DNA from: Acidobacteriota bacterium
GTDB taxonomy: Bacteria; Acidobacteriota; Polarisedimenticolia; Gp22-AA2
Reading direction: 5' to 3'
Assembly (NCBI GenBank): GCA_027297005.1
Contig: JAPUIN010000035.1
Coordinates: forward strand, 1-16,402
Length of the DNA: 16,402 nt
The notes under the pieces are model-generated. The model did not search any database and was not told the origin of the DNA. It saw nothing but the letters and a program-made list of their open reading frames with translations. Positions 8,193-14,129 of this stretch are shown in pieces. Position 1 is the first letter of the stretch, and every line of letters begins with the position of its first letter. A program made the translations under genes and the position numbers.

Positions 8193-8219
8193 TTGACACG
8201 AGGGCGGCGGGGTTTTAAT
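8193..8219 (+). promoter_or_regulatory. Predicted promoter of the HNH gene
   Basis: A perfect -35 TTGACA (8193-8198) is followed 15 bases later by TTTAAT (8214-8219), one mismatch from TATAAT. The spacing is short, but both boxes are strong. RNA would start near 8226, giving a leader of about 44 bases. This separates the HNH gene from the hflX-ddl unit. Confidence 0.55.
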
Positions 8220-8269
8220 TTTCCCCCCAGAGTCCGAACTTTGGAGGAACACGGCAGCGATCGAATACC

Positions 8270-8860
8270 ATGCTAGACAGTAACGTACTTGTTCTCAACA
8301 GGCTGTTCCAGGCCATCCATATCACGTCGACCAAAAAGGCGTTCTGCCTTCTCTATAAGGGACACGTCAAGGTTGTCACTCCCGACTTTGCCACGTACGG
8401 TTGGGAGGAGTGGGTCGATGTGCCGCCGCAGCCCTATGAGGACTGCATCGCCACGCCGACTCTCCGCATTCGCACCCCCAGGGTCATCCTGCTGCTCGAT
8501 TTCGATCGCCTGCCGCGGCACGAGGTTCGATTCACGCGGAAGAATATCTTCTACCGCGATCGAAACCGATGCCAGTACTGCGGCGGTAGGTTCCAGACCC
8601 GCGATCTGAATCTCGATCATGTGGTGCCCCTCTCCCGGGGTGGCAAGTCCTCCTGGGTCAATGTCGTCTGCTGCTGCATCTCCTGCAACTCCAGGAAGGG
8701 CGGTCATCTGCCTCATGAGACCGGCATGCGTCTGATCCGGGCGCCCGTCAGGCCCCGCTGGCATCCGCTCGTCAAGATCTCGTTCACGTCGGGTCACTAC
8801 GAGGTCTGGAAGAACTTCCTCGACGTCGCCTACTGGAACGCCGAACTCCACCAGGACTAG
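8270..8860 (+). CDS. HNH endonuclease family protein
   Basis: A 196-residue protein with a complete HNH nuclease core: RNRCQYCGGRF (Cys101, Cys104), DLNLDHVVPLSRGG (Asp116-His117, the metal-binding catalytic part) and WVNVVCCCISCNSRKG (Asn131, Cys136, Cys139), where the four cysteines hold a structural zinc. The N-terminal half (VLVLNRLFQAIHITSTKKAFCLLYKGHVKVV) and the C-terminal WHP-x-WKNFLD part are features of a common chromosomal family, found in Bacteroidota, Deltaproteobacteria and Acidobacteriota, whose function is not established. It is not linked here to a phage, intron or restriction gene. The only in-frame start is ATG 8270, and its ribosome site is weak: GGAGG (8243-8247) lies 22 bases upstream, too far for normal use. 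It has its own promoter. Confidence 0.9.
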   Translation: MLDSNVLVLNRLFQAIHITSTKKAFCLLYKGHVKVVTPDFATYGWEEWVDVPPQPYEDCIATPTLRIRTPRVILLLDFDRLPRHEVRFTRKNIFYRDRNRCQYCGGRFQTRDLNLDHVVPLSRGGKSSWVNVVCCCISCNSRKGGHLPHETGMRLIRAPVRPRWHPLVKISFTSGHYEVWKNFLDVAYWNAELHQD

Positions 8861-8910
8861 CCCCTATTTCTCGCCAGCCTTTTGCTGCAACCGCGAGTCT
8901 GGCAGGGCTG

Positions 8911-8992
8911 ACGAGGGTGCCCTCGTGGCTGCGGGTGCCCGCCGCGACTGCCAATTGCGCGGTCTCGCGCCGGACCCCATAGGGCCTGTCCG
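8911..8992. other. Cluster of four consecutive hairpins between the HNH and rhomboid genes
   Basis: Four stems follow one another in 82 bases. Hairpin 1 is ACGAGGGTGCCCTCGT (8911-8926, 7 bp arms). Hairpin 2 is GCGGGTGCCCGC (8931-8942), extendable to 8928-8945 with one mismatch. Hairpin 3 is GCGCGGTCTCGCGC (8957-8970, 5 bp arms, GTCT loop). Hairpin 4 pairs CGGAC (8971-8975) with GTCCG (8988-8992) around an inner CCC-ATA-GGG. Hairpins 1 and 2 share the core GGGTGCCC, 18 bases apart. No T-run follows, so these are not simple intrinsic terminators. They may be a structured RNA, a REP-like element or a processing site. Confidence 0.45.
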
Positions 8993-9038
8993 TCTGGCCA
9001 TCACCACACGCGGTCCTTTCTTGCAAAGGCCCCGCCCC

Positions 9039-9044
9039 TATGCT
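9039..9044 (+). promoter_or_regulatory. Predicted -10 box of the rhomboid gene (possible leaderless mRNA)
   Basis: TATGCT lies 11 bases before the ATG at 9056. A start of transcription about 7 bases downstream would leave a leader of only a few bases. The -35 region (TTTCTT, 9017-9022, 16-base spacing) is weak. The absence of any purine-rich ribosome site between 9045 and 9055 agrees with leaderless translation. Confidence 0.35.
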
Positions 9045-9055
9045 ACCTTCCGAAC

Positions 9056-9760
9056 ATGGTGGCATATCGCGCACCGTACGGCGCCGAGTTCGGTATCGGT
9101 GGCCGGATGACGCCCGGCATTAAATCCCTGATCATCGCTAATGTCGCTGTGTTCGGCCTCCAGGTGCTGAACAAGATGACCGGCGGCGCTCCGATTGAAA
9201 ATATCTTCGGCCTCACGCCCAAGGACGTCATCGAAGGTCCGTATCTCTGGCAGTTGGTCACCTACATGTTTCTCCACTCCACCACCTGGTTGAGCCACCT
9301 CCTCCTCAACATGCTGATGCTCTGGATGTTCGGGACGGAACTGGAGAAGGTCTGGGGCAAGAAGCTGTTCCTGAAGTACTACTTCATCTGCGGGATCGGC
9401 GCGGGGATCGCGTGCATGTTCTTTTATGAGCTCCCCACCATCGGCGCGTCGGGGGCCGTGTTCGGCGTCATGCTGGCCTATGCCCTCACCTTTCCCAACC
9501 GGCAGATCCTCTTCTGGTTTATATTTCCAATGCGCGCCATCAGCTTCGTCCTGCTGTGCACCGGGATCCAGCTCTTCTCTCTCCTCAGTATGCAGGATGG
9601 AGTCGCCTACTCGGCCCACCTGGGCGGTATGCTGACCGGCTACCTTTATTTGAAGAGGGTGTGGCGCGTCCGTCAGTTCTGGCGGGATATGCGCTGGCGG
9701 ATGAGGCGCCGCCGGTTTCGCGTCATGCGCGATGACGACAAGCGGTATCCATTCCACTGA
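9056..9760 (+). CDS. Rhomboid family intramembrane serine protease
   Basis: A 234-residue membrane protein of the rhomboid family, which cuts other membrane proteins inside the bilayer. The catalytic serine is Ser132 in IGASGAVFG and the histidine is His188 in AYSAHLGGMLTGY. The conserved HxxxN of the second helix is His81-LLL-Asn85, and the loop-1 WMFGTELEKVWG (about 90-101) follows it. About six hydrophobic segments are present. The tail (200-234) is very basic and cytoplasmic, with an Arg-rich stretch. The N-terminal pattern (a short hydrophilic run, then MTPGIKSLIIANVAVF) is usual for bacterial rhomboids, supporting ATG 9056. There is no ribosome site before that ATG, and the predicted -10 box lies so close that the mRNA may be leaderless. 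ATG 9107 is a weaker alternative start. It converges on the secreted-protein gene. Confidence 0.94.
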   Translation: MVAYRAPYGAEFGIGGRMTPGIKSLIIANVAVFGLQVLNKMTGGAPIENIFGLTPKDVIEGPYLWQLVTYMFLHSTTWLSHLLLNMLMLWMFGTELEKVWGKKLFLKYYFICGIGAGIACMFFYELPTIGASGAVFGVMLAYALTFPNRQILFWFIFPMRAISFVLLCTGIQLFSLLSMQDGVAYSAHLGGMLTGYLYLKRVWRVRQFWRDMRWRMRRRRFRVMRDDDKRYPFH

Positions 9761-9768
9761 CAGGGATG

Positions 9769-9798
9769 CCGGCCCGGGATCCACGATCAGGGGCCCGG
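9769..9798. repeat. GC-rich inverted repeat between convergent genes
   Basis: CCGGCCC (9769-9775) can pair with GGGCCCGG (9791-9798) with one bulged base, across a loop of about 15 bases. It lies in the 50-bp gap where the rhomboid and secreted-protein genes converge. Neither strand has a T-run after the stem, so a terminator role is only suggested by position. Confidence 0.3.
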
Positions 9799-9810
9799 GG
9801 ACTTTCTACT

Positions 9811-10770
9811 TCAGTCACAGAGGCTCATCAGGAATGTTCGCGCGGCCTGGTCACCGTAGCCGTCGGGAATCGGTGTGGGGACCGCCAGGAGATCGATCAG
9901 GATGATCCGGCCGTTACGGAACGAGAGGATCGCGAGGCTCTGGACGTCGTTAGCCGGCACCGCGACCACCTGCTCCCGGCACCCGCGTCTGGAAGCAACC
10001 GCCCAAAGTTGCGCTTGCGAGTTGATCAGGATGATCGGGGCGTCGGTATTTCCCTGAATCGTGTTGTTCGGCTCCTGAATCTGCGTCGCCTCCCCGTACC
10101 ATCCGCCGCGACACCTCCCGTTTGTGAGTCGGGTGCAGCTGCCGCCCAGAATGGGGGCGTCCTGGCCTCCCTCCAGCGTACCGATGCCCGGCTCTTCAGG
10201 CGAGGTGGTGCTCGAGTTGTTTGAAAACGAAAAATGGATCGGCTTGCCGGGCGACAACAGATGGCCGGTTGAAAGATCAAACGGCGCGTACATGTGGTGA
10301 TCGCCTCTCGTAATCCAAAAGAGGAATTCGCTGTCGACAGCGGCCCCGATGCGCGGATTCGTGTCATCGCCCGGTCCGAAAGTCAGCATCTTGGGCGAGC
10401 TCCATTGGTTTCCGGAGTACCGGGAGTACGCGATCTTCTGATTGCTTCCATCCCAGCGACTCCAGACCATCACCGGTTCGTTGGTGGACTGATCGAACGC
10501 CAGCCTCGGCTGGGTGTCGAGGGCTTCATCGTTCGTGCCGCTGACCACGCCCTCGCTTCGGGTGTCCAGTTTGATCACGGAATAGTGGAGCGCGGAGATG
10601 GCGCTTGTGGGATCGCCGAGGAACGTTCGCTCACGTTGCTCCCACACTGCGTAAGTGATGCCCGTCGGGGTGATGAGAACGTCCTTGTTGCCGGCGAACG
10701 CGGGCAGGGTAACCAGGGCGACGCACGCGGCAGTGATCATCCCGCCAGGGTTCCGGATCCGGATTCTCAC
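9811..10770 (-). CDS. Secreted protein, probable beta-propeller-like
   Basis: No named family is recognised. The 319-residue protein starts with a signal peptide (basic MRIRIRNPGG, hydrophobic core MITAACVALVTLP, likely cut after AFA at residue 26), so it should be exported. The middle contains sialidase/propeller-like strands: PRLAFDQSTNEPVMVWSRWD, then KIAYSRYSGNQWSSPKMLTF, then NPRIGAAVDSEFLFWI, a 'known data, is it W, then Ws-p' rhythm seen in BNR/Asp-box-type repeats. Cysteines at 212, 220, 264 and 318 could form two disulfides. A Ser/Asn/Thr-rich patch (FSFSNNSSTTSPEEP) lies near 180-194. The GTG start has GGAG 6 bases upstream. It begins 10 bp after the TPR gene stop, so it is the last gene of the XRE-TPR operon. 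The function and ligand are unknown. Confidence 0.75.
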   Translation of the reverse strand: MRIRIRNPGGMITAACVALVTLPAFAGNKDVLITPTGITYAVWEQRERTFLGDPTSAISALHYSVIKLDTRSEGVVSGTNDEALDTQPRLAFDQSTNEPVMVWSRWDGSNQKIAYSRYSGNQWSSPKMLTFGPGDDTNPRIGAAVDSEFLFWITRGDHHMYAPFDLSTGHLLSPGKPIHFSFSNNSSTTSPEEPGIGTLEGGQDAPILGGSCTRLTNGRCRGGWYGEATQIQEPNNTIQGNTDAPIILINSQAQLWAVASRRGCREQVVAVPANDVQSLAILSFRNGRIILIDLLAVPTPIPDGYGDQAARTFLMSLCD

Positions 10771-10780
10771 ACGCCGCTCC

Positions 10781-11692
10781 CTAACATGGGCTCTTCAGGT
10801 TGATGATGTTGCTCACATCGAAGGTGCGCAGAAAGTCCTTGAGCACTGCCAGGTGGGGATACAGCTCCTGGAGCTTCCCGAAGTAATGATCGCTCTTTTC
10901 ATCATTCCCCAGCAGGAGATTCACTTCTCCCAGCAGGTAGTAGCAGTTCTTGATGATGTCCTTGTAATCCTTGTCGCGAGCGACGGCGAGCGCCTTCTCG
11001 CCGTATTCCTCGGCGCGCCGCAACTCCTTGAGCTGCATATAGGCGAAGCAGAGATCCTGATAGGACTCGGCCAGGCACCGAAAGTTGTTGTTGTGCGTCG
11101 CGATCTGCAACGCTTCGAGAATGATCGCGATCCCCTGGCGGTACCGCTTCTTCATCAGCAGGCAGTATCCGAGATTCTCCTTGATGTAATCGATCGGATA
11201 TGAGGTGCCGAGACCTCCACGCTGGCTGAGCTTGAGGGCGTGGCGATACTCGGTGACTGCATCGTCCAGGTAGCTCATGTTCATGTAAATGTTCGCAATC
11301 AGATTACGGCAGGTCGCCTTCCAGGCGAAGTTATTGATGTTCGCGGAGGCCCTGAGCGCGCGCCGTGCATAGACCAGGGCCTTGTGCAGCTTCCCCTGAC
11401 GGCGGAGGGCGCTGGCGAGGTTCGACGAGGCGACGAAGATCGTGGCGTTGTCGTCGCTCTTGAGCAGAATCTCCCGCAGCCCCTTCTCGGCCCTCTTGAT
11501 CTCACCGAGATTGAGGCGCGCCGTGCTGAGATTGCAGAGGGCCTTGAAGATCAACTGCTGATCCTGGATCTGCTCGGCGATCAGGCGCGCGGAGCGGAAG
11601 TGCTCGGCGGCGGCGCCGAATTCCCCCCTGCGCAGATGTTGATTCCCCTGATCGGTCAAACCCGCGTAGCGTGTGGCGAGGTCTTCGGACAT
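10781..11692 (-). CDS. Tetratricopeptide repeat (TPR) protein
   Basis: A 303-residue, almost all-helical protein made of about six TPR-like repeats from residue 8 to 280, for example GLTDQGNQHLRRGEFGAAAE, NLSTARLNLGEIKRAEKGLR, NLASALRRQGKLHKALVYAR, NLIANIYMNMSYLDDAVTEY, NLGYCLLMKKRYRQGIAI and DLCFAYMQLKELRRAEEYGE. There is no signal peptide and no membrane segment, so it is cytoplasmic, and such folds bind peptides or partner proteins. The repeats resemble those of tandem-TPR sensors (Rap/PlcR-type) but no HTH or phosphatase domain is fused to it. ATG 11692 has AGGA upstream and lies 11 bp after the XRE stop, so the two are cotranscribed. The secreted protein gene follows 10 bp downstream. 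A role as partner of the XRE regulator is inference. Confidence 0.85.
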   Translation of the reverse strand: MSEDLATRYAGLTDQGNQHLRRGEFGAAAEHFRSARLIAEQIQDQQLIFKALCNLSTARLNLGEIKRAEKGLREILLKSDDNATIFVASSNLASALRRQGKLHKALVYARRALRASANINNFAWKATCRNLIANIYMNMSYLDDAVTEYRHALKLSQRGGLGTSYPIDYIKENLGYCLLMKKRYRQGIAIILEALQIATHNNNFRCLAESYQDLCFAYMQLKELRRAEEYGEKALAVARDKDYKDIIKNCYYLLGEVNLLLGNDEKSDHYFGKLQELYPHLAVLKDFLRTFDVSNIINLKSPC

Positions 11693-11703
11693 ATGGCGGC
11701 GTC

Positions 11704-12069
11704 CTAGTTATTCTTCCGATGAATGTGATCGTCCTGCTGCAGCTTGAAGTGGATGAAATCCTGGACGTCTTCCTGGGCGCGGGGCGAAAGGCGCTGGTAC
11801 TGCCTGACGACCTCGATGTCCCGGGGATTTCGGGATCCGGAGATCTCCTCGTGAAAGAAGTCGGCGATATTCATCTCGAAGATCGTGAGGATTTTGAAAA
11901 GTGTTTCCAGGCTGACCTTGTATTCGCCGTTCTCCATCCGACATAGGTCGGACTGCTGGATGCCGACCCGACCTGCGAGGTCGGCCTGGGTGAGCGTGCG
12001 ATCCTTCCGGAGTGTCCGGATTCTGGACCCGACTAGCAAAGACTGCTTTTTGAATTTTGTCGATATCAT
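11704..12069 (-). CDS. XRE-family helix-turn-helix transcriptional regulator
   Basis: A 121-residue DNA-binding protein. The Cro/C1-type HTH (HTH_3/XRE) covers about residues 13-72: VGSRIRTLRKDRTLTQADLAGRVGIQQSDLCRMENGEYKVSLETLFKILTIFEMNIADFF. The recognition helix region is GIQQSDLCRMENG. The remaining 48 residues (SPRAQEDVQDFIHFKLQQDD) are predicted helical and may dimerise. No sensor domain is fused. It is the first gene of a minus-strand operon with the TPR and secreted-protein genes and is divergent from the sigma-70 gene. A perfect inverted repeat, TCCGAG-N7-CTCGGA (12078-12096), lies 9 bases upstream of its ATG and is a likely operator for self-control. The ribosome site is weak (GGA about 10 bases upstream). 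Confidence 0.92.
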   Translation of the reverse strand: MISTKFKKQSLLVGSRIRTLRKDRTLTQADLAGRVGIQQSDLCRMENGEYKVSLETLFKILTIFEMNIADFFHEEISGSRNPRDIEVVRQYQRLSPRAQEDVQDFIHFKLQQDDHIHRKNN

Positions 12070-12077
12070 GGGAACTA

Positions 12078-12096
12078 TCCGAGTTCAGTCCTCGGA
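12078..12096. promoter_or_regulatory. Inverted repeat near the XRE start, candidate operator
   Basis: TCCGAG (12078-12083) and CTCGGA (12091-12096) are perfect inverted copies with 7 bases between. The site lies in the 5' region of the XRE gene, immediately before its start codon, where a dimeric XRE protein commonly binds to repress itself. AGTTCC also flanks it as a short direct repeat on the minus strand. Confidence 0.4.
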
Positions 12097-12148
12097 ACTG
12101 TCTTGTAAATCAAGGGGTTGAGCGCAATGCTTGTGGAGCAAAAAAACC

Positions 12149-12177
12149 TTGACACGGTTGCCACGCAACCATATACT
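12149..12177 (+). promoter_or_regulatory. Near-consensus sigma-70 promoter with palindrome in the spacer, upstream of the sigma gene
   Basis: TTGACA (12149-12154), a 17-base spacer and TATACT (12172-12177) form an almost ideal promoter. The spacer contains GGTTGCCACGCAACC (12156-12170), a perfect palindrome with 6-bp arms and a 3-base centre. A protein bound there would block RNA polymerase directly. RNA would start near 12184, about 280 bases before the sigma gene ATG. Confidence 0.65.
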
Positions 12178-12464
12178 TGCCTCGTCAGCTTACACAGTAA
12201 ACCACTTCGCCGCGTCAATTTCTTGATGAATCTATCGAGACGGAGCGCGAATCCGATTCTAAACCGTGTTCCGGTCTTCACCGGTGAAACCCTCTACGTT
12301 TGGACCTTGGCTGCGGGGGCTAGCGTGTTGCCGAATGAAACGCTGAAACTGAACCAAAGTGATTTCAAAAATTTGACGTAAATCTATAGCGATACACCAT
12401 CGGAGTCAAGAAGATTTCGTAATCAAATGACCAGGTCGGGGGATAAAGGGTAAGGCAAAACACG

Positions 12465-13400
12465 ATGGCAAAAGGCTCGGTCTACAGAAGTTCCTGCATC
12501 TCCCGGTACCTCCATGAAATCAGCGAATACCCCTTGCTGTCCAGGGAAGAGGAGCACAGAGTCGCCATCCGGATGCGTGAGGACGGCGGTGAGCACTCCT
12601 ATCACGACCTTGTCAAATCCAACCTGAGTTTTGTCGTCAAGATCGCCAGCGAATACCGGAACATGGGTGTCCCCTTCGAGGATCTCCTCAACGAAGGGAA
12701 CATTGGCCTGATCGAGGCGGCCCACCACTTCGACCACACGCGGGGCACCAAATTCATCACCTACGCGATCTGGTGGATCCGCAAATCGATTCTGAAGGCC
12801 CTCTCCCAGCATTCCGCGATGGTTCGCATCCCCAATTACCAGCTTAAGAAAGTCCGCACGGTGCGCAATACTGAGCGGATGCTTTCGCGGGAACTGGGCC
12901 GCGCGGTGGAGCGGGACGAGATCTCCAAAGAACTGCGGGTCACGATCTCGAAGATCGATGAGATCCTCCAGATGAAGATGCGGGAGCTCTCGCTGGACGA
13001 CAAAGTGGGCCGGGATAAGGACACTCCCATCTCGGACTATCTGGTCGACGGGCAGTCCATCAATCCCGAGAACGAACTGATCCGCCACGAGCATCAGGGT
13101 CTCATCCGCCTCGCGTTGCGCAATCTCAGCGAACAGGAGCAAACGGTGATCATCAACCGTTTCGGCCTGGAGGGTGGACGCACCTTCACCCTCAAGGAGA
13201 TCGGCGTCAAGCTCGGCGTGTCCCGCGAGAGGGTTCGTCAGATTGAGAACCAGGCGAAACGGCGCCTCCGCAAGCTCATCGCGCGCAATCGTGCCGAATG
13301 GGCGGCCCAGAATTCGAAGACCTCCGGAACAAGCTCCAAAGTGGCGGGTGTCGCCCCGGTCGTCGCGCCCGCCCGGGACGATGGGACCGTCTCCCACTGA
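12465..13400 (+). CDS. Sigma-70 family RNA polymerase sigma factor (short RpoD/RpoS-like)
   Basis: A 311-residue sigma factor with regions 1.2 to 4 and no region 1.1. Region 1.2 starts at ISRYLHEISEYPLLSREEEHRVA (about 12-34). Region 2 runs about 46-117, with NLSFVVKIASEYRNMG, DLLNEGNIGLIEAAHHFD and GTKFITYAIWWIRKSILKAL, which bind core enzyme and melt the -10 element. Region 3 covers about 125-205. Region 4 (about 215-272) has LSEQEQTVIINRFGLEGGR, then TLKEIGVKLGVSRERVRQIENQAKRRLRKL, the -35 HTH. The last 35 residues are an Ala/Ser/Val-rich tail that is probably disordered. It is most like group-2 (RpoS/SigB-like) factors of Acidobacteriota and Deltaproteobacteria; whether it is the housekeeping or an alternative factor cannot be judged. 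AAGG lies 9 bases before ATG 12465. It is driven by a repressible-looking promoter. Confidence 0.95.
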   Translation: MAKGSVYRSSCISRYLHEISEYPLLSREEEHRVAIRMREDGGEHSYHDLVKSNLSFVVKIASEYRNMGVPFEDLLNEGNIGLIEAAHHFDHTRGTKFITYAIWWIRKSILKALSQHSAMVRIPNYQLKKVRTVRNTERMLSRELGRAVERDEISKELRVTISKIDEILQMKMRELSLDDKVGRDKDTPISDYLVDGQSINPENELIRHEHQGLIRLALRNLSEQEQTVIINRFGLEGGRTFTLKEIGVKLGVSRERVRQIENQAKRRLRKLIARNRAEWAAQNSKTSGTSSKVAGVAPVVAPARDDGTVSH

Positions 13401-13437
13401 TCGGTCTGCGGAACTCCCCCGGAACGATCCGCCTCAG

Positions 13438-13467
13438 TTGAAGCCCTATCGATCACCGTGCTATCCT
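13438..13467 (+). promoter_or_regulatory. Predicted promoter of the DUF507 pair
   Basis: TTGAAG (13438-13443), 18 bases, then TATCCT (13462-13467), preceded by TG as in an extended -10 (TGCTATCCT). RNA would start near 13475, about 30 bases before ATG 13506. Confidence 0.5.
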
Positions 13468-13505
13468 GCCCGAACGCGCGGGATCGCCCGCACGGGGAGC
13501 CGCTC

Positions 13506-13784
13506 ATGCGATTGACTGCCGGCCAGATAGAATATATCGCGCAGCAAATCGCTCGGGGACTGATCAAGGAGGAGATCATCGTCGCGGACGACCCGGGACG
13601 GCTCATCGATCTGCTGGCCGGGGTGCTTCGTGAGGACCTGGAGGCCGAGGAGCGTCTCAACGAGGAGGTCCGCGAGATGCTCCAGGGATATTCGGACGAG
13701 ATCAACCGCGGGATGCTGAATTACCAGGAGCTGTTCCGCAAGGCCAAGGTAAAGATCGCGCGCAATCGCAAAATGGTCATCTGA
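13506..13784 (+). CDS. DUF507 family protein (first copy)
   Basis: A 92-residue protein matching DUF507 (PF04368), a family of unknown role found in Aquificota, Deltaproteobacteria, Acidobacteriota and others. It begins MRLTAGQIEYIAQQIARGL, is highly charged and is predicted helical almost throughout, with an acidic central part (REDLEAEERLNEEVREMLQG) and a basic end (FRKAKVKIARNRKMVI). It has no cysteine and no membrane segment. The ATG at 13506 has GGGGAG 6 bases upstream; a longer in-frame start at 13458 would place it inside the predicted promoter and is unlikely. A second DUF507 gene follows 10 bp downstream, the usual tandem arrangement, and the two proteins may form a complex. Confidence 0.85.
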   Translation: MRLTAGQIEYIAQQIARGLIKEEIIVADDPGRLIDLLAGVLREDLEAEERLNEEVREMLQGYSDEINRGMLNYQELFRKAKVKIARNRKMVI

Positions 13785-13794
13785 GGAAATCGAC

Positions 13795-14079
13795 ATGAGG
13801 TTGAATCATGAGCGCTGTGTGCACCTTTCGCACCGGTTTCTCGAGGCGTTGGAAGAGGAGGACTCGGTCGACTTCCTGCGCGATCTCAACGTCGTCCGTC
13901 TCAGGGCTCTCCAGATCCTCGAGGCAGAGATGATGCGGGAGGAGGAGATGGAGGAATCGATCCGGCGCAGGATCACAACACAGAAGCGCGATATCCCGGA
14001 AGGCAGCCCGGAATGGGAGGTGCTGTTCCGGAACTATTACGAGGAGGAGGTCAGGAAGATTCGCCGGGTCCGCGAGTAG
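13795..14079 (+). CDS. DUF507 family protein (second copy)
   Basis: A 94-residue protein of the same family as its neighbour, also helical and highly charged. It begins MRLNHERCVHLSHRFLEALEEEDSVDF and has the acidic MMREEEMEESIRRR stretch near residues 46-59. The end, PEWEVLFRNYYEEEVRKIRRVRE, is typical of the downstream member of the pair. One cysteine is present at residue 8. The family has no known enzymatic activity. It is only 10 bp from the first copy, so both are made from one mRNA, and selB follows about 50 bp downstream on the same strand. Whether the pair relates to selenocysteine or translation is not known from the sequence. Confidence 0.83.
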   Translation: MRLNHERCVHLSHRFLEALEEEDSVDFLRDLNVVRLRALQILEAEMMREEEMEESIRRRITTQKRDIPEGSPEWEVLFRNYYEEEVRKIRRVRE

Positions 14080-14129
14080 TCGCGTTCCATCTCCCCGAAA
14101 CCCTCGGCTCGGCGCCCGTTCCAAACGCC

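Larger units (their letters stand above)
12070..12464. other. Divergent control region between XRE and the sigma gene, with long leader
   Basis: This 395-bp stretch holds no convincing gene. It is visibly richer in A and T than its surroundings. From left to right it has the XRE operator candidate (12078-12096), the spacer-palindrome promoter (12149-12177), a perfect 12-base palindrome TTCACCGGTGAA (12277-12288) and AAGG (12452-12455) as ribosome site for the sigma gene. A 51-codon ORF (12226-12381) lies in it, but has no ribosome site. The transcript from the strong promoter would carry a leader of about 280 bases, long enough for regulatory RNA structure. Confidence 0.6.

Noticed and set aside
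8211..8227. GGGG-TTTTAATTTT-CCCC as an intrinsic terminator
   Set aside because: The stem is only 4 bp with a 10-base loop and it coincides with the -10 box of the HNH promoter.
9769..9810. Bidirectional terminator between the convergent genes
   Set aside because: A GC stem is possible, but no T-run follows on either strand, so it is listed only as a repeat.
10781..12069. XRE and TPR genes as a toxin-antitoxin pair
   Set aside because: The TPR protein has no toxin fold or catalytic motif and is longer than usual toxins; its repeats fit a binding protein.
12118..12381. 87-codon ORF in the divergent control region
   Set aside because: Its start precedes the predicted promoter, so the mRNA would lack it. 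The internal ATG at 12226 has no ribosome site, and the sequence resembles no family I know.
13458..13505. N-terminal extension of the first DUF507 gene
   Set aside because: The extra residues overlap the predicted -10 box, and ATG 13506 has a good ribosome site and matches the family start.
14013..14129. N-terminal extension of SelB
   Set aside because: It overlaps the second DUF507 gene in another frame, and the SelB family starts near [13 protein letters not shown].
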